The translations under genes and the position numbers were made by a program. A DNA stretch of 64,000 nt from a virus, in IMG/VR virus record IMGVR_UViG_3300043436_002883, positions 45,283 to 109,282 of that record; one strand, given 5' to 3'. Each line of letters opens with the position of its first letter. Position 1 is the first letter of the stretch. A model generated the notes under the pieces. The model had not been told where the DNA came from, ran no database searches, and worked only from the letters and a program-made list of their open reading frames with translations. This document shows positions 32,509 through 43,836 of this stretch, piece after piece.

Positions 32509-35500
32509 ATGGCTGATGAAAATATTGTAACTAATATAGTTGCTAATGCAGATTTTTCAGGTCTTATTGCAGATGTCAATAAGGTCACAGCATCTTTATC
32601 AAAACTTCAAGCACAAATAATTCAATCAGACACAAGACTCGCAAGTCAAGTGGCTACAATGAACAGGTCTTTTGGTGAAAACCTAAGAAGAACTGGACAG
32701 TTTTCATCACACTTTGTTACCTTAACATCTGATGTTGAAAAGTTTGGCACCAACCTAGACAGGGGCCAGATGAAGCTGAAGCAATATTTTCAGACGTTTC
32801 AGCAACATACAAGGACACAAGGCGGGTTAATTAGAGATCTTGCTAAGCAGCAAGTAGCATTACAAAATGCAATCATTCAGCCGATGGGTAAAAATGCTCA
32901 AGGGCTTATGCAGTACAGCGTACATATCCCACAAGGACTTGATGCTGTAAAAAATAAAACTGCCTTAGCAAGACAAGAACTACAGATCATGAACAAGGTT
33001 GTTCAGGATGGAGGAGTTCAACTTATTAACTGGGGTAAAAATACTCAGTGGGCAGGTCGTCAGTTAACTGTAGGGTTAACGGTACCGCTTGCAGCATTCG
33101 GTAAAGCGGCAGCAGATGCATTTAGAATGGCAGATGCAGAACTAGTTAGACTTACAAAGGTATACGGTGGAGTAGCAGCAACTTCTGCAGCAGATCTTGA
33201 AAAAGTAAGAAGAGAAGTCACTCAAACAGCTAAAGAGATTTCAAAGGCATACGGAGTTTCATTTAAAGATACTATTACTCTTGCGGCAGACATTGCGGCT
33301 ACTGGCAAGCAAGGCGATGAGCTTTTGCAATCAGTTAAAGAAACAAGCAGACTCGCAGTGCTTGGAGAAGTAGACAGACAAGAAGCAATGAAGGCCACCC
33401 TGGCAATTCAAACTACATTTAAACAAAACACAGAGCAACTTTCTGAATCCATTAACTTTCTTAACTCAGTTGAAAACCAAACTTCAACAAGTCTTGCAGA
33501 TTTAATTGAAGCAATTCCAAAGGCGGGTCCTGTTATTCAGGGTATGGGCGGAAGCGTAAAAGATTTAGCGCTTTATATGACCGCAATGAAAGAAGGCGGA
33601 ATTAATGCTTCAGAAGGAGCAAACGCTCTTAAGTCAGCACTTGCATCACTTATTAATCCTACTAAGGTAGCAAAAGAAAAATTTTCTGAAATGGGAATTG
33701 ATCTAGGCGGAATAGTAACAAAAAACGCTGGGAATCTGACGGGAACAATTTTAGAACTGCAATCAGCATTAGATAACCTAGACCCATTGCAAAAACAACA
33801 GGCGATTGAACAACTGTTTGGAAAGTTCCAATTTGCTAGATTAAATGCTTTATTTTCAAACCTTGGAAAGCAAGGAAGCCAAACTCTTCAAGTAATGGAC
33901 TTAATGAAAGCAAGTTCCCAAGAATTATCACAGGTAGCAGGACGAGAATTATCAATGGTAACAGAGTCCGCTTCTGGAAAGTATAAGAGAGCAGTAGAAG
34001 GATTAAAAGCAGATCTTGCAGGTATTGGCGACGAGTTCTTAAAAATTCAAACATTCTTTATTAATATTGTAGACGGTGTTATTAAGTTTATAAATAAATT
34101 ACCAGACCCAATTAAATCTTTGTTAACATTTGCTACAGGATTTACAGCAGTCATCGGCCCAGTAATTATGTTAACTGGTGTTCTTGCCAACTTCTTTGGA
34201 TATATAATTAAAGGAGCATCACACTTTAGAGCTTTATTTAAAGGTGGAGAAGGCTGGAAGATGCTTACGCCAGAAATTTTGGCAGCACAAAAAGCAGGAT
34301 CACTTGTTGAAGCAACATTCTATAGTGATGCTAAAGCAGCTACAGTATTAAAAACTGCAATTGCAGGCCTTGTAACAGAATTTGAATTACTTCAGTCCAA
34401 GGCTATGACTGGCGCAGTGTCTGCGTCACCAGCAATTTCAACAATGGCTGGAAATGTTGTTAAGCAAAGCGGAGCAAGAGTTGTTGATCCAAACCACCCA
34501 TTAATTAGCCCAGAAGACACAAGGTCAATGTCTCATCTTAATCCAGTTGCTGGAATGACACTAGATCAAAAATCAACACAAACAATTTTCAGTACAGTCC
34601 CAGGAGCACCAAAAGTAAACCAAAAGATTGGAAACAATCCTCAGATGTATATGTCTGGAGACCTTCCAAAGATTCCAGGACTGACATCTATTGGCGGAGC
34701 ATCAACAGGTATTGTTGCAGCCGAAGCAGCAAAATGGCATGCAATGACAGGCGCACTTGCAATGCAGTCACAGGCAGAAATTGCTTTACTTAAAAAAGAA
34801 GTGGCATCAACTGGCCTTATAACAGCATCACTATCTGATTCATACCAAGCATTGCTTCCAACAATGACAAAGCTTACCGCTAATGCCGCAGCTGAATCAG
34901 CAGCAATTGTTGCACAGTTGCAAGCTGGTAAATTAACAGTAGATCAAGCAAGAGCTAAAATTGTTCAATTAAACGCACAGGTAGAGGCTATGATTGCACA
35001 AGCTTCTGTAGACATTGCGGGACAACAGGGAAGAACAATTGGCCTAACAACAGTGCCATTGTTAAATCAGCCAGTTGTTAATGCAGCTGGAAAATCTAAT
35101 ATGAAAGAACTTCTTCGCCCAGGAAGAACCAGAAGCCTTCTTAATAAAATTGCAAGCGGACTTGGCGTAAAAACATTTGGTGCTGGATACAGCACAGAAA
35201 CAACAATTCCAAAAAGATTTAACACTGGAAGTCTTGTACCAGGAACTGGCAATACCGATACAGTTCCCGCAATGCTTACTCCAGGAGAATTTGTTATTAA
35301 CAAAGAAGCAACAGCAGCAAATCTGCCATTGCTTCAAGCAATAAATGGTGGAAAGGGATCTAATGGCCCTAATTTTAATAAAGGTGGAAAAGCTTTAAGA
35401 CTTCAAAGAACTCATATAACAGATGACTTAAGTGGTCTAGCTTTATTGTTACCAGCATGGCTAAATCTAGGAGTTAACTCTAATGGAAGTGGTTTAACTG

Positions 35501-38500
35501 GAAGTAAAATTGCTGATGGAATTAGAGAAACTTTACAGTCTGGATATGATCCAAATGACTTAATGAACGAAGCAACTGTTACTTTAGGTGGGGATAGAAG
35601 ACAGTCATCAAGAAGAACTAATGCAGCTTTAGAAAAACTAATTGCTTCTTTAGAAAGTCCAGAAAATGCAAATAGAATGATTGGCGGTAAGTCAGATCCA
35701 TTTGGATTTGAAAGACTTGCAAAAGAAATATATAGACCAGCACTTCGTGGAATTAAAATTGACTCTGCAAAATCTGGTGGAAGAAGAAATTTATTTTCTG
35801 CAATATCTCAAATATTTACTGAAAGATCTAAGGAAGTTTTAACTAGAGATGAAGCAATATCTCGTGGACTAATTACTGGATCTCCAACAGGATCAAGGCA
35901 AAAGGGCCAGATGGTTCAAAGAAGAAATGGAAGACTATCATGGGTCAGCGAAAATAGAACAATAGGCTCTAGGGTTCCTTCGTGGGCAAGAGGAACAAAT
36001 TTACCAACACTGCTAACAACATCAAGTGGTATTAGCCATGCTCTTAAATTGCTTAGAAGAAATTCTGGTGGGATTATACCAGGATACAATGCTGGCGGAG
36101 TTGTCGGAAATGTATTAAAGGGCACAGCTTTTAAAAATGTAGGAGCTAAGTTTGGAAAGATAGGAGAGAAGTGGGGAGCCACTTCTCTATCCATTGGTAT
36201 GGGAAGAAAACTATTTGGAAGTTCTGGCTTAACACCTAAAGCGCAAAACTTAATGTATGGAAAGCTAGTCGAGAATCTTGAAAAAGAAAGACCATACGGT
36301 TACGTAAAAGATGCTCAGGGAAGTCTTCAAAAGGCTTTAGAGCCAGACATTGTAGATTCATTATTAAAGATGTCAGCAGGAGATGTGCTTAGCACAGGAG
36401 GAAAGAGTTTAAGCAAGATTGATAGAGAAATCTTGCGAACTAAATATGCAAACTGGGATAACAAATCATGGACACCTTCAACTACTAAAGTAAGAAAACA
36501 AATGTTTGGAATGAACAAAGGCGGAATGGTACCAGGAGTTCAATACTTTAACAGAGGCGGGCAAGTAAAGGGTGTTCAGTATTTAAACAAGGGCAGCAAA
36601 AATCCTATAACATTTGGATCAGCTTACAGGCAAGAAAGAGCAAAGGGAAATATAGGAGCAGGAATGATGGGCTCAGGCCCAATGGCTGGCATGGGTATTG
36701 GTATGGGAATGCAAATGGCTGGCGGAGCAATAGGAGGACAAGCGGGACAAATTATGCAATTTGCATCAGTGCTTCCAATGCTTGCTCCAAATATGTTGGG
36801 CTCACTAGGTAAGCTAGCTGGAGGATTTAAAGGTGTTGGCGGAGCAGCAGGAATTGCAGGTAAAGCAATTGGCTTAGCAATGAGATTTGCACTAGGCCCT
36901 ATTGGTTTGCTTCTTACAGCACTTACTGCAGGATATGCAATATTTAAAAAGTTTAAGCAAGAGCAAGAGCAAAATAAAATTGAGAAAACTAACTCGGTTG
37001 GAATTACAGAGAAATCTGCAGCAGAAGCAGGCATTAAATATAACAATCTTTCTAATTCAATTAAAGCTGTTAATGATCAACTTGAGCTAACTAGAGCAAA
37101 AGGAAGAAATGCGTATGAAGCTTTAAACTCATCTGGAGTACAGGGACTAACCTTAAGCATTAAAGAATTAAGAGAAGGTATCAAGAATGCAAAAGAAAAC
37201 CAGAAAGAATTAGTTGGAACTTTTACCGACATAGATGTATCTGGAGATTCTAACAAGCAAGCAAAAGTTACTGAAATTGCTACTAATTTAAAAGCACAAT
37301 TTATTGCCGCTGGTGTTTCTGCTCAAGATGCAACAAATAAAATATATGCAATTATATCTGCTTCTGATAAAGCCGATATGGCATTCAACGCAATATCTAG
37401 TAAGGGATTTAGAGAAATTACAGATTCAGCATCAGCAGCAGATGCTATGATTAAAACTTTAAATAAAAATATGCAAAACGCAGCAGGAGCATATGATCCA
37501 GATGTGCTGTTTGGAAAAGATTTAGGTGTGGTTATTTCAAATACTACAGATGCCCTTGATGATAATCTACAAACATTAATGAAAACTAAAAAAGAAAACG
37601 GCGAATTAATGACACAGCAAGAAGCTATGTCAAAAATTCTAGATGATATTAATGCAAAAGAAGGATCTAAGCTAACACTAACTCAAGGGCAAATTACATC
37701 TCTTAAAGAAACTCATCCCGCTCTTGCTGAGATACTAAATGAGTCAGACAATGTTGCAGGCATGTATTCAAAATGGAGACTGCTTCTTTCTGGAGTTAGA
37801 ACTGATTTAAAGAATATAACATCAGAGCAGGCCCAAGCCCTGGTAGCATTTGAGTCAGCACTAGACTCTTCTATAGCCGCCTCCGAAGCCAAATCTTCAG
37901 GAAGCGGTATTGGAGCTAGATCACAAAAGTCTATTGCTGCTTTGCAAAAATTAATTGCATCAGGTGGCGCTAAAGCTGCAGCAAATGCACAAAAAACTCA
38001 AGATCAAATTAAAGAAGAAATTAAACTTATTGATAAAAAAATTGATAAGATTAATGAAGAAGCAGATGCTAGAAAGAAAGCATTAGAAGCTTCACAAAAT
38101 AAAGAAAACTTAGCCCTTGAAATTCAAAAAGCTCAGCTAGAATACGCAGACAAAATGGCTGCAGGAGATATGGCTGGAGCAGCACAAGCACAGCTAAAGA
38201 TTAAGCAGCTTGTTGGAGAAAGAGAAACTCAAAAGTCTATTGATGCAATTGAAGAAAATAGAGCTAAGCGTGAAAAAGAATTAATTGCTCAAAGAGAAAA
38301 GCTTCAGGCTCAGTCAGATAAGACTGCAAAAAATTTAACTAACGCTCAAAATAATGCTACCGCAGCAGGCGAAAGAATGAATAAGGTTGATCAATATCAG
38401 AACGAATATCAAAGATTAGTAAAAGAGCAGGCTAGACTTGATGTAATTTTAGAAAAAGATCCATCAAACAAAAAAGCATTAAAGGATCAACAGGAACTAG

Positions 38501-39378
38501 TAAGAGGACCTCTAGGGGATCTTGCAAAACAAATTGCTGCAGACTCAAAGGGGTCAGATAAAATTTTAGCAGCAGAGCTAAAGAAAATATTTACGGGAAC
38601 ATTAATTAATGAAAAGGGAGAGTCTATGGCAGGCAGAGTTATGTCTTCAACTCACCCAAAGGGTGTATCTACCTATAAGGCTGGCTCAGCAGATGCAGCA
38701 TTAAAGCAAGATGCTGCTGCGGCACTTGCGGGAGCCAAGGCAATCACAGGTGGAAAAACTATTGCAGATCTTTACAACGCATATATGGGTATTGGCATAC
38801 AGGGATCTAAAACTAAAGACACAGCATATGAAATTACAGCGACAGGAACTAAATCGGGAGTGGCTTACGGAGGAAATACTAATAAGGGCGGTCTTGAGCA
38901 ATGGGCTAAAGAATCAATTGTTAGAGAGTATGGTTTACAGGCAGGACAATTCTTTAAATACAATGGGCAGACATATAAAGTTGGATATAAAAACTCCATA
39001 ATTAGACAAGCAGAGGGAGGGTACATATCTGGCCCAGGAACTGGAACATCAGATTCTATTCCAGCAATGCTTTCAAATGGTGAGTTTGTTATTAATGCCA
39101 AGTCTGCAGCCTCATTCGGATATGGAAATCTAGAAACAATTAATAAGATGGCGGCTGGAGGCCTTGCTGCAAGATTTGATATTCCATCATACAACACATC
39201 AAGTAGAATGAAGTACGGATCAGAAGAATCAAGAACTTCTAATGTTACAATTAATGCTACACTTACTTTTGGAGATTCTCCTAAGAATGGCAGAGAGCTC
39301 TGGAAAGAATTTAAGCAGATGGCTAAAGCAGAAGGTGCAAAAATTGGAGAGAATATCGTTATAGGGGGAAGCAATTAA
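32509..39378 (+). CDS. Tape measure protein, 2289 aa
   Basis: Its length implies a tail of about 340 nm if the usual 0.15 nm per residue holds. The N-terminus is coiled coil; a TP901-like core includes GMGGSVKDLALYMTAMKEGG near residue 345. There are two hydrophobic patches, near residues 540-575 (FATGFTAVIGPVIMLTGVL) and 1455-1485. The motif PGTG[NT][TS]D[ST][VI]PAML is present twice (near residues 910 and 2173), both followed by GEFVIN. A long charged coiled coil covers about 1825-1960. No lysozyme or peptidase domain is seen. It sets tail length and probably helps DNA cross the envelope. Confidence 0.9.
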   Translation: MADENIVTNIVANADFSGLIADVNKVTASLSKLQAQIIQSDTRLASQVATMNRSFGENLRRTGQFSSHFVTLTSDVEKFGTNLDRGQMKLKQYFQTFQQHTRTQGGLIRDLAKQQVALQNAIIQPMGKNAQGLMQYSVHIPQGLDAVKNKTALARQELQIMNKVVQDGGVQLINWGKNTQWAGRQLTVGLTVPLAAFGKAAADAFRMADAELVRLTKVYGGVAATSAADLEKVRREVTQTAKEISKAYGVSFKDTITLAADIAATGKQGDELLQSVKETSRLAVLGEVDRQEAMKATLAIQTTFKQNTEQLSESINFLNSVENQTSTSLADLIEAIPKAGPVIQGMGGSVKDLALYMTAMKEGGINASEGANALKSALASLINPTKVAKEKFSEMGIDLGGIVTKNAGNLTGTILELQSALDNLDPLQKQQAIEQLFGKFQFARLNALFSNLGKQGSQTLQVMDLMKASSQELSQVAGRELSMVTESASGKYKRAVEGLKADLAGIGDEFLKIQTFFINIVDGVIKFINKLPDPIKSLLTFATGFTAVIGPVIMLTGVLANFFGYIIKGASHFRALFKGGEGWKMLTPEILAAQKAGSLVEATFYSDAKAATVLKTAIAGLVTEFELLQSKAMTGAVSASPAISTMAGNVVKQSGARVVDPNHPLISPEDTRSMSHLNPVAGMTLDQKSTQTIFSTVPGAPKVNQKIGNNPQMYMSGDLPKIPGLTSIGGASTGIVAAEAAKWHAMTGALAMQSQAEIALLKKEVASTGLITASLSDSYQALLPTMTKLTANAAAESAAIVAQLQAGKLTVDQARAKIVQLNAQVEAMIAQASVDIAGQQGRTIGLTTVPLLNQPVVNAAGKSNMKELLRPGRTRSLLNKIASGLGVKTFGAGYSTETTIPKRFNTGSLVPGTGNTDTVPAMLTPGEFVINKEATAANLPLLQAINGGKGSNGPNFNKGGKALRLQRTHITDDLSGLALLLPAWLNLGVNSNGSGLTGSKIADGIRETLQSGYDPNDLMNEATVTLGGDRRQSSRRTNAALEKLIASLESPENANRMIGGKSDPFGFERLAKEIYRPALRGIKIDSAKSGGRRNLFSAISQIFTERSKEVLTRDEAISRGLITGSPTGSRQKGQMVQRRNGRLSWVSENRTIGSRVPSWARGTNLPTLLTTSSGISHALKLLRRNSGGIIPGYNAGGVVGNVLKGTAFKNVGAKFGKIGEKWGATSLSIGMGRKLFGSSGLTPKAQNLMYGKLVENLEKERPYGYVKDAQGSLQKALEPDIVDSLLKMSAGDVLSTGGKSLSKIDREILRTKYANWDNKSWTPSTTKVRKQMFGMNKGGMVPGVQYFNRGGQVKGVQYLNKGSKNPITFGSAYRQERAKGNIGAGMMGSGPMAGMGIGMGMQMAGGAIGGQAGQIMQFASVLPMLAPNMLGSLGKLAGGFKGVGGAAGIAGKAIGLAMRFALGPIGLLLTALTAGYAIFKKFKQEQEQNKIEKTNSVGITEKSAAEAGIKYNNLSNSIKAVNDQLELTRAKGRNAYEALNSSGVQGLTLSIKELREGIKNAKENQKELVGTFTDIDVSGDSNKQAKVTEIATNLKAQFIAAGVSAQDATNKIYAIISASDKADMAFNAISSKGFREITDSASAADAMIKTLNKNMQNAAGAYDPDVLFGKDLGVVISNTTDALDDNLQTLMKTKKENGELMTQQEAMSKILDDINAKEGSKLTLTQGQITSLKETHPALAEILNESDNVAGMYSKWRLLLSGVRTDLKNITSEQAQALVAFESALDSSIAASEAKSSGSGIGARSQKSIAALQKLIASGGAKAAANAQKTQDQIKEEIKLIDKKIDKINEEADARKKALEASQNKENLALEIQKAQLEYADKMAAGDMAGAAQAQLKIKQLVGERETQKSIDAIEENRAKREKELIAQREKLQAQSDKTAKNLTNAQNNATAAGERMNKVDQYQNEYQRLVKEQARLDVILEKDPSNKKALKDQQELVRGPLGDLAKQIAADSKGSDKILAAELKKIFTGTLINEKGESMAGRVMSSTHPKGVSTYKAGSADAALKQDAAAALAGAKAITGGKTIADLYNAYMGIGIQGSKTKDTAYEITATGTKSGVAYGGNTNKGGLEQWAKESIVREYGLQAGQFFKYNGQTYKVGYKNSIIRQAEGGYISGPGTGTSDSIPAMLSNGEFVINAKSAASFGYGNLETINKMAAGGLAARFDIPSYNTSSRMKYGSEESRTSNVTINATLTFGDSPKNGRELWKEFKQMAKAEGAKIGENIVIGGSN

Positions 39379-39860
39379 TGGCAACCACAGTATATTTACC
39401 AGTAGGCTCACTTCTATACATTGACACATCTACTACAGATACTCCTACTTGGGCAAAGCTTTCAGAGCACAACAGGCAGCCAATGTCTATTGGCCAAAAC
39501 CGTATTCAAAAGGTAACAAGAATGAGCAATGGAACACTTAGAAAGTTTTTTATTGCAGATAAAAGAGAATTTAGCACATCCTGGAACATGCTGCCATCGT
39601 TTTCAAATATGACTGTAGATGCAGGATACGGAGCAATAGATTTAAAATCATATTTTGAGGGAGCTAAAGGTCAGGGTGTATTTAAGCTCAAGATAGTATA
39701 TGGCAAGAATCAGACAACACCATTTGCAGATAGAGAAGAAATATTCACGGTGTCTTTTACATCTTGCAGTTTTGAGGTAATAAAAAGAAACGTTAAAGAT
39801 TCTTCAAGCGATCCAGCTCAAGAATTTTGGAATGTATCTATTGCAATGGAGCAGGTATAA
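39378..39860 (+). CDS. Distal tail-type minor tail protein, 160 aa
   Basis: The start overlaps the tape measure stop (TAATG). The protein is beta-rich, with a VGSLLYIDTSTTD N-terminus and HNRQPMSIGQNRIQ near residue 30. It holds the place of the distal tail protein directly after the tape measure, but it is shorter than common Dit proteins and lacks a carbohydrate-binding insert. It probably forms the ring below the tube. Assignment rests on order. Confidence 0.6.
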   Translation: MATTVYLPVGSLLYIDTSTTDTPTWAKLSEHNRQPMSIGQNRIQKVTRMSNGTLRKFFIADKREFSTSWNMLPSFSNMTVDAGYGAIDLKSYFEGAKGQGVFKLKIVYGKNQTTPFADREEIFTVSFTSCSFEVIKRNVKDSSSDPAQEFWNVSIAMEQV

Positions 39861-42100
39861 TGATTACCACAGTTCCATCAAATAACAACACTGTTGTACA
39901 AAATCTATTTAAGCAAAAGTCTTCTGTTAAAATAAACACGGGATGCACAATAGAATACAACATGAACTCTATGCTTGACAATATTACCGTTACATATCCA
40001 TCTACAATGGATCAATATTATGCCAAGTCAGCAGATGGTAAAATTAATACATACAAAAAGCTTTTTCCAATTGATTCAATTATTAAGCCATTCAGACCTC
40101 TTTTCTCTGGAGTAAAGTATCTTATATGGACAAAGCTTCAAACAGATACTCCAGCAAATAGTTTTTATGCCCCAAGAACATTAATTTATCCACGGTCAAC
40201 ATCCCCACAAACAGATGGATATGAGTCTGCCGTCACAACACTATATCCAAGACTTTACTACCCTGGTCTAACAACTTCATATAAATATTGGGTAACACCA
40301 ATTAATCAAAGCGCAGATCTAACTGTTAACTATTCTATTCTTTCTGCAACGATTAAAGAAGCTTCTTCTTCTGGTTCTATTGTTACATACAAAACATTAA
40401 ACAATCACGGATTTTCTTCAGGGCAAACAGTAACAATTACTGGTCTTTCAACAGCTTCTTTTAATTTATCTGCAAGCGTAATTGCCTCTACTCCAAGCCC
40501 AACATCTTTTACTATTGCTTCATCTGCCACAGGAGCTTGGGCAAGAGAGCAATCAGCGACAGCAACATTGTCTGCAGCAACAAAGCCTGCCGTATCAAAC
40601 AAGATTGTTGCAAGATTTGAAAAAACTCACGCCTTCCCAAGTAATTATACAATGACCATTACATATTCAGATGCTACAACAGCAACAGTAGGTCCATCCC
40701 CAGTAGACCTCTCTGGACAAATTGTTTTGTATTATAACGGAACCACTTGGACTTCAACAGAGCCAGCTGCTTATGCTACACCTAAATTAATTAAATCAAT
40801 TAGACTTCAAGCAACAAATCCAGGCGGCGGTAAAGTGCTAGGAGTTATTGAGCTATCGGCAAGATGGATTAAGGATATATCTTCAGACATAGTTGCTCTT
40901 GATATTGAAAAAGAATCTTCTTCAAGCTCAGAAGACATCCTGCCTGTAGGTAAGATTACTGCAAACAGCCTAAGCATGGATCTTGTTAAGTATAATCAAT
41001 CTGCAATTGAATACGTTTCATACAATAGAGAATCAAATTTTGATATAACAAAAACATATCTAGTTAAGAATGCAGAAATGAAGCCCTACTTTTCTGTGTA
41101 CCACTCCGCTGGGACATATGGGTCGGCAGGAGATTTGTATGACAAAGTGCCACAAGGATCATTTTACATAGACTCCTGGCAAATATCAGATACTGGAGAT
41201 GTATCTTTAAATGCATTAGATGCTGCTAAATATCTAATGGATACGGTAGCCCCAGATATTCTATGTGAATCATATCCCGTAACTAGTATCATAAGAAGAC
41301 TACTAGACTCTATAGGCTTTACAAGCTATGAAATTAGAACTGCATCAGATGACAAGTCTATCCCAGTTATTAATTATTGGTGGACAACAGGCTCTAAAAC
41401 GGTTTGGCAGTGTCTACAAGAACTATGTCGTGATATACAGATGAATGCTTTCTTTGATGAAAATAACATTTTGCAGTTTGCAAGTCGTGATTATATTTAT
41501 AAGAAGACAGGCATAGACTGGGCATTTACTTATGATACAGATGGAACAACGCTTGCAAATATAGTTGATTTTAATAAACAAGAAATACCTTCTGCAAACC
41601 AAGTTAAAATTTTGTGGCAAAGCCAACTCACATCAAACTATGCTGGAAACTCAGGAGACTTGTGGACAGACGAGGTTTCATACCTAAGTGCTGGCGGACT
41701 AAGATCAAACATATCTGCAGATACTTCCCCAGAAAATACAATACTTGCAGTCGATGTAGAAACACTAGATGATTATAGTAATGCAACATTGTATAATTTT
41801 GCGGGATATGTTATGATTGATTCAGAAATAATTGAATACGATGCAATACAGTACCAGTATACTCCCATAGGATCAACAACATCTCAAAACGTATGGGTTG
41901 AGTCATCATCAGATGTAAATAAATTTAGATATCTATCTAGGCCAGGATATGACCTTGTGTCAAATCAAACATTTTTTAGACCTACAGGCTTATACCGTGT
42001 AAAGACAAGGGGAGCTTTTGGAACAACACCAGCATATCACGCAGCCTCTGCACTAACAGGGTTAGCGGACTGGTCTCAAAGAAAGGCTACGTGGGCATAA
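39860..42100 (+). CDS. Tail tip/baseplate hub protein, 746 aa
   Basis: The ATG at 39860 forms TAATG with the previous stop, with GGAG upstream; a longer frame from 39827 is a shadow of the overlap. From about residue 420, GSFYIDSWQISDTGDVSLNA leads into LDAAKYLMDTVAPDIL and SIIRRLLDSIGF, then WQCLQELCRDIQMNAFF, a series of hub-like elements seen in minor tail proteins of actinophages. It probably forms the tip hub to which fibres bind. No peptidase motif is seen. Confidence 0.65.
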   Translation: MITTVPSNNNTVVQNLFKQKSSVKINTGCTIEYNMNSMLDNITVTYPSTMDQYYAKSADGKINTYKKLFPIDSIIKPFRPLFSGVKYLIWTKLQTDTPANSFYAPRTLIYPRSTSPQTDGYESAVTTLYPRLYYPGLTTSYKYWVTPINQSADLTVNYSILSATIKEASSSGSIVTYKTLNNHGFSSGQTVTITGLSTASFNLSASVIASTPSPTSFTIASSATGAWAREQSATATLSAATKPAVSNKIVARFEKTHAFPSNYTMTITYSDATTATVGPSPVDLSGQIVLYYNGTTWTSTEPAAYATPKLIKSIRLQATNPGGGKVLGVIELSARWIKDISSDIVALDIEKESSSSSEDILPVGKITANSLSMDLVKYNQSAIEYVSYNRESNFDITKTYLVKNAEMKPYFSVYHSAGTYGSAGDLYDKVPQGSFYIDSWQISDTGDVSLNALDAAKYLMDTVAPDILCESYPVTSIIRRLLDSIGFTSYEIRTASDDKSIPVINYWWTTGSKTVWQCLQELCRDIQMNAFFDENNILQFASRDYIYKKTGIDWAFTYDTDGTTLANIVDFNKQEIPSANQVKILWQSQLTSNYAGNSGDLWTDEVSYLSAGGLRSNISADTSPENTILAVDVETLDDYSNATLYNFAGYVMIDSEIIEYDAIQYQYTPIGSTTSQNVWVESSSDVNKFRYLSRPGYDLVSNQTFFRPTGLYRVKTRGAFGTTPAYHAASALTGLADWSQRKATWA

Positions 42101-43812
42101 TGGGTGTAGAGAGAACATTTGAACCTTATGTAGTTCAATCAACAACTAATATCGGTGCCATACCAGAAATAACTTTTGATTCAACATCATCAATTTCTGT
42201 TAAAATTTCTAAAACAAATATGACTGTTGAGCCAGTGAGCTACTCTGTCACATATTATAAAATAGATGCATCAAATAACATGGTTGCTGGAACTTCTCAA
42301 ACTGTAACAAAAACTGAAAACCCATTTACAATAAGCGGTCTTTCAACAAACCAATCCTATGGAATTTCTGTAAAAGCCAGCAACGGAACTACTTTTGGAA
42401 ATACTGTTTACAGATCATTTGCTACTCCAATTGAATATAATGTGGCAGGGTATAAGGGTACAGTTGTAGATCCTAATAAAGCGGCAGCAGCAAAATCATT
42501 TTTAAGAATGGCTAATAACTCAAAAAGTGCTAAAGAATACTCTGTAGCATATAGAACATTTAGCGCAATATCATTGCCAACGGTTACAACATCGTACGCT
42601 GGGCTTCCTTCATATATTCAGGAAGCAATAAGAGTAAATTCAACAAAGCACTACGCATTTGGAACAAAGATGTTTTTGGAGTCCACTATTGATAGAACAA
42701 GGCAGTCGGCAGGACTCGGATTTTTTGTAGATGGACAGGGAAATGATGGATACTATATTTTAATTGATAGCACAGAAACGGCTGGTGCGGTAAATAAAAA
42801 AGAAGTAAGAATTTGTAAGGTAAAGGGTGGAGATATCCGTGTATTAAATGATACTCAAAAAAATACGGTAACTAGTCTTAATGGGGTATACGGAGGAAGG
42901 TCTTATGATATTGATGTTAAGGTTAAGGTTAATCTATCAACAATAAAGATCAGCGTATACATTAATGGATTTTTAATTTCTGCAACAGATAGCACTGGCG
43001 TCTATGAGGATGAAAATGGAAAAAGCTCAGTAAGCCAGATATTAAATCCAACAAAAACAATTGCCCTTGTGTGTAAGTACGGAGAGGCTATCTTTGATTA
43101 TGTGTATGGTACAGATATAGACGAAAAGAAATATAATGATTCTGAATTTGCAAAAAATATGTATCAAGGATCTTTTTCTAATGACTATTTAGATATTGGA
43201 TTTGGCGACATTATTTACAATAATTCTATAGAAGAAGACAATGCAAATAAGCCAGTGGGAATAGATGAATTTGGAACTTCGGTTAGAGAAATAAGAAAGG
43301 TGTCTTTAAGATACAATAGTGCTCCAGCATACCCAATTAAATTTTCAACAGGGCTAAATACATCTGTAAAGATATTAGGATCTAGGGTTAGCAATTTTGG
43401 TGGGGAGACATATGTATTGAATAACAGCTCCGCCCTTACTCCATTAAATGACGAAAAGGCAGCAACATTTTATTTATATGGAGACACAATTGCCCCATCT
43501 GGAACTCTAGAGTATAACTCAGATATTCTGTCAGAGTATATAAACCAAGAGCCAGTAATATTTGAATCATCCTGGCTACAAAATCTTTCAGATGTAGAAG
43601 CACTAGGAACCTGGATTAAAAATAATATTGTAAATAAGGGCAAGCTAATTAATTTATCAGTATTTGGAAATCCATTTATTGCCGTTGGAGATATTGTATC
43701 TGTTAAATATTTATATCAAGGATTAGATGGCACACAAAAATTTATAGTTACAAACGTTAGACACACGTTTAGCGACGGACTAGATACGGAGATTACTTGT
43801 CGATCATTATAG
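42100..43812 (+). CDS. Minor tail protein with FN3-like and concanavalin-like domains, 570 aa
   Basis: The ATG at 42100 forms TAATG with the previous stop; a GTG at 42091 is in frame. An FN3-like domain covers about residues 10-115 (SYSVTYYKIDAS, ISGLSTNQSYGISVKASNG). A middle domain with GLGFFVDGQGNDGYYILID and IKISVYINGFLISATDS is a concanavalin/LamG-type fold. The C-terminal part resembles hub-associated domains (NNIVNKGKLINLSVFGNP, VKYLYQGLDGTQKFIV). It probably contributes to host contact at the tail tip. Confidence 0.65.
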   Translation: MGVERTFEPYVVQSTTNIGAIPEITFDSTSSISVKISKTNMTVEPVSYSVTYYKIDASNNMVAGTSQTVTKTENPFTISGLSTNQSYGISVKASNGTTFGNTVYRSFATPIEYNVAGYKGTVVDPNKAAAAKSFLRMANNSKSAKEYSVAYRTFSAISLPTVTTSYAGLPSYIQEAIRVNSTKHYAFGTKMFLESTIDRTRQSAGLGFFVDGQGNDGYYILIDSTETAGAVNKKEVRICKVKGGDIRVLNDTQKNTVTSLNGVYGGRSYDIDVKVKVNLSTIKISVYINGFLISATDSTGVYEDENGKSSVSQILNPTKTIALVCKYGEAIFDYVYGTDIDEKKYNDSEFAKNMYQGSFSNDYLDIGFGDIIYNNSIEEDNANKPVGIDEFGTSVREIRKVSLRYNSAPAYPIKFSTGLNTSVKILGSRVSNFGGETYVLNNSSALTPLNDEKAATFYLYGDTIAPSGTLEYNSDILSEYINQEPVIFESSWLQNLSDVEALGTWIKNNIVNKGKLINLSVFGNPFIAVGDIVSVKYLYQGLDGTQKFIVTNVRHTFSDGLDTEITCRSL

Positions 43813-43821
43813 TCGACCAGA

Positions 43822-43830
43822 TGATATAAT
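43822..43830 (+). promoter_or_regulatory. Leaderless extended -10 promoter for the distal fibre genes
   Basis: TGaTATAAT (43822-43830), then exactly six bases to the ATG at 43837. No -35 box and no Shine-Dalgarno sequence are visible. The start codon would be the first transcribed base. Confidence 0.6.
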
Positions 43831-43836
43831 AATAAA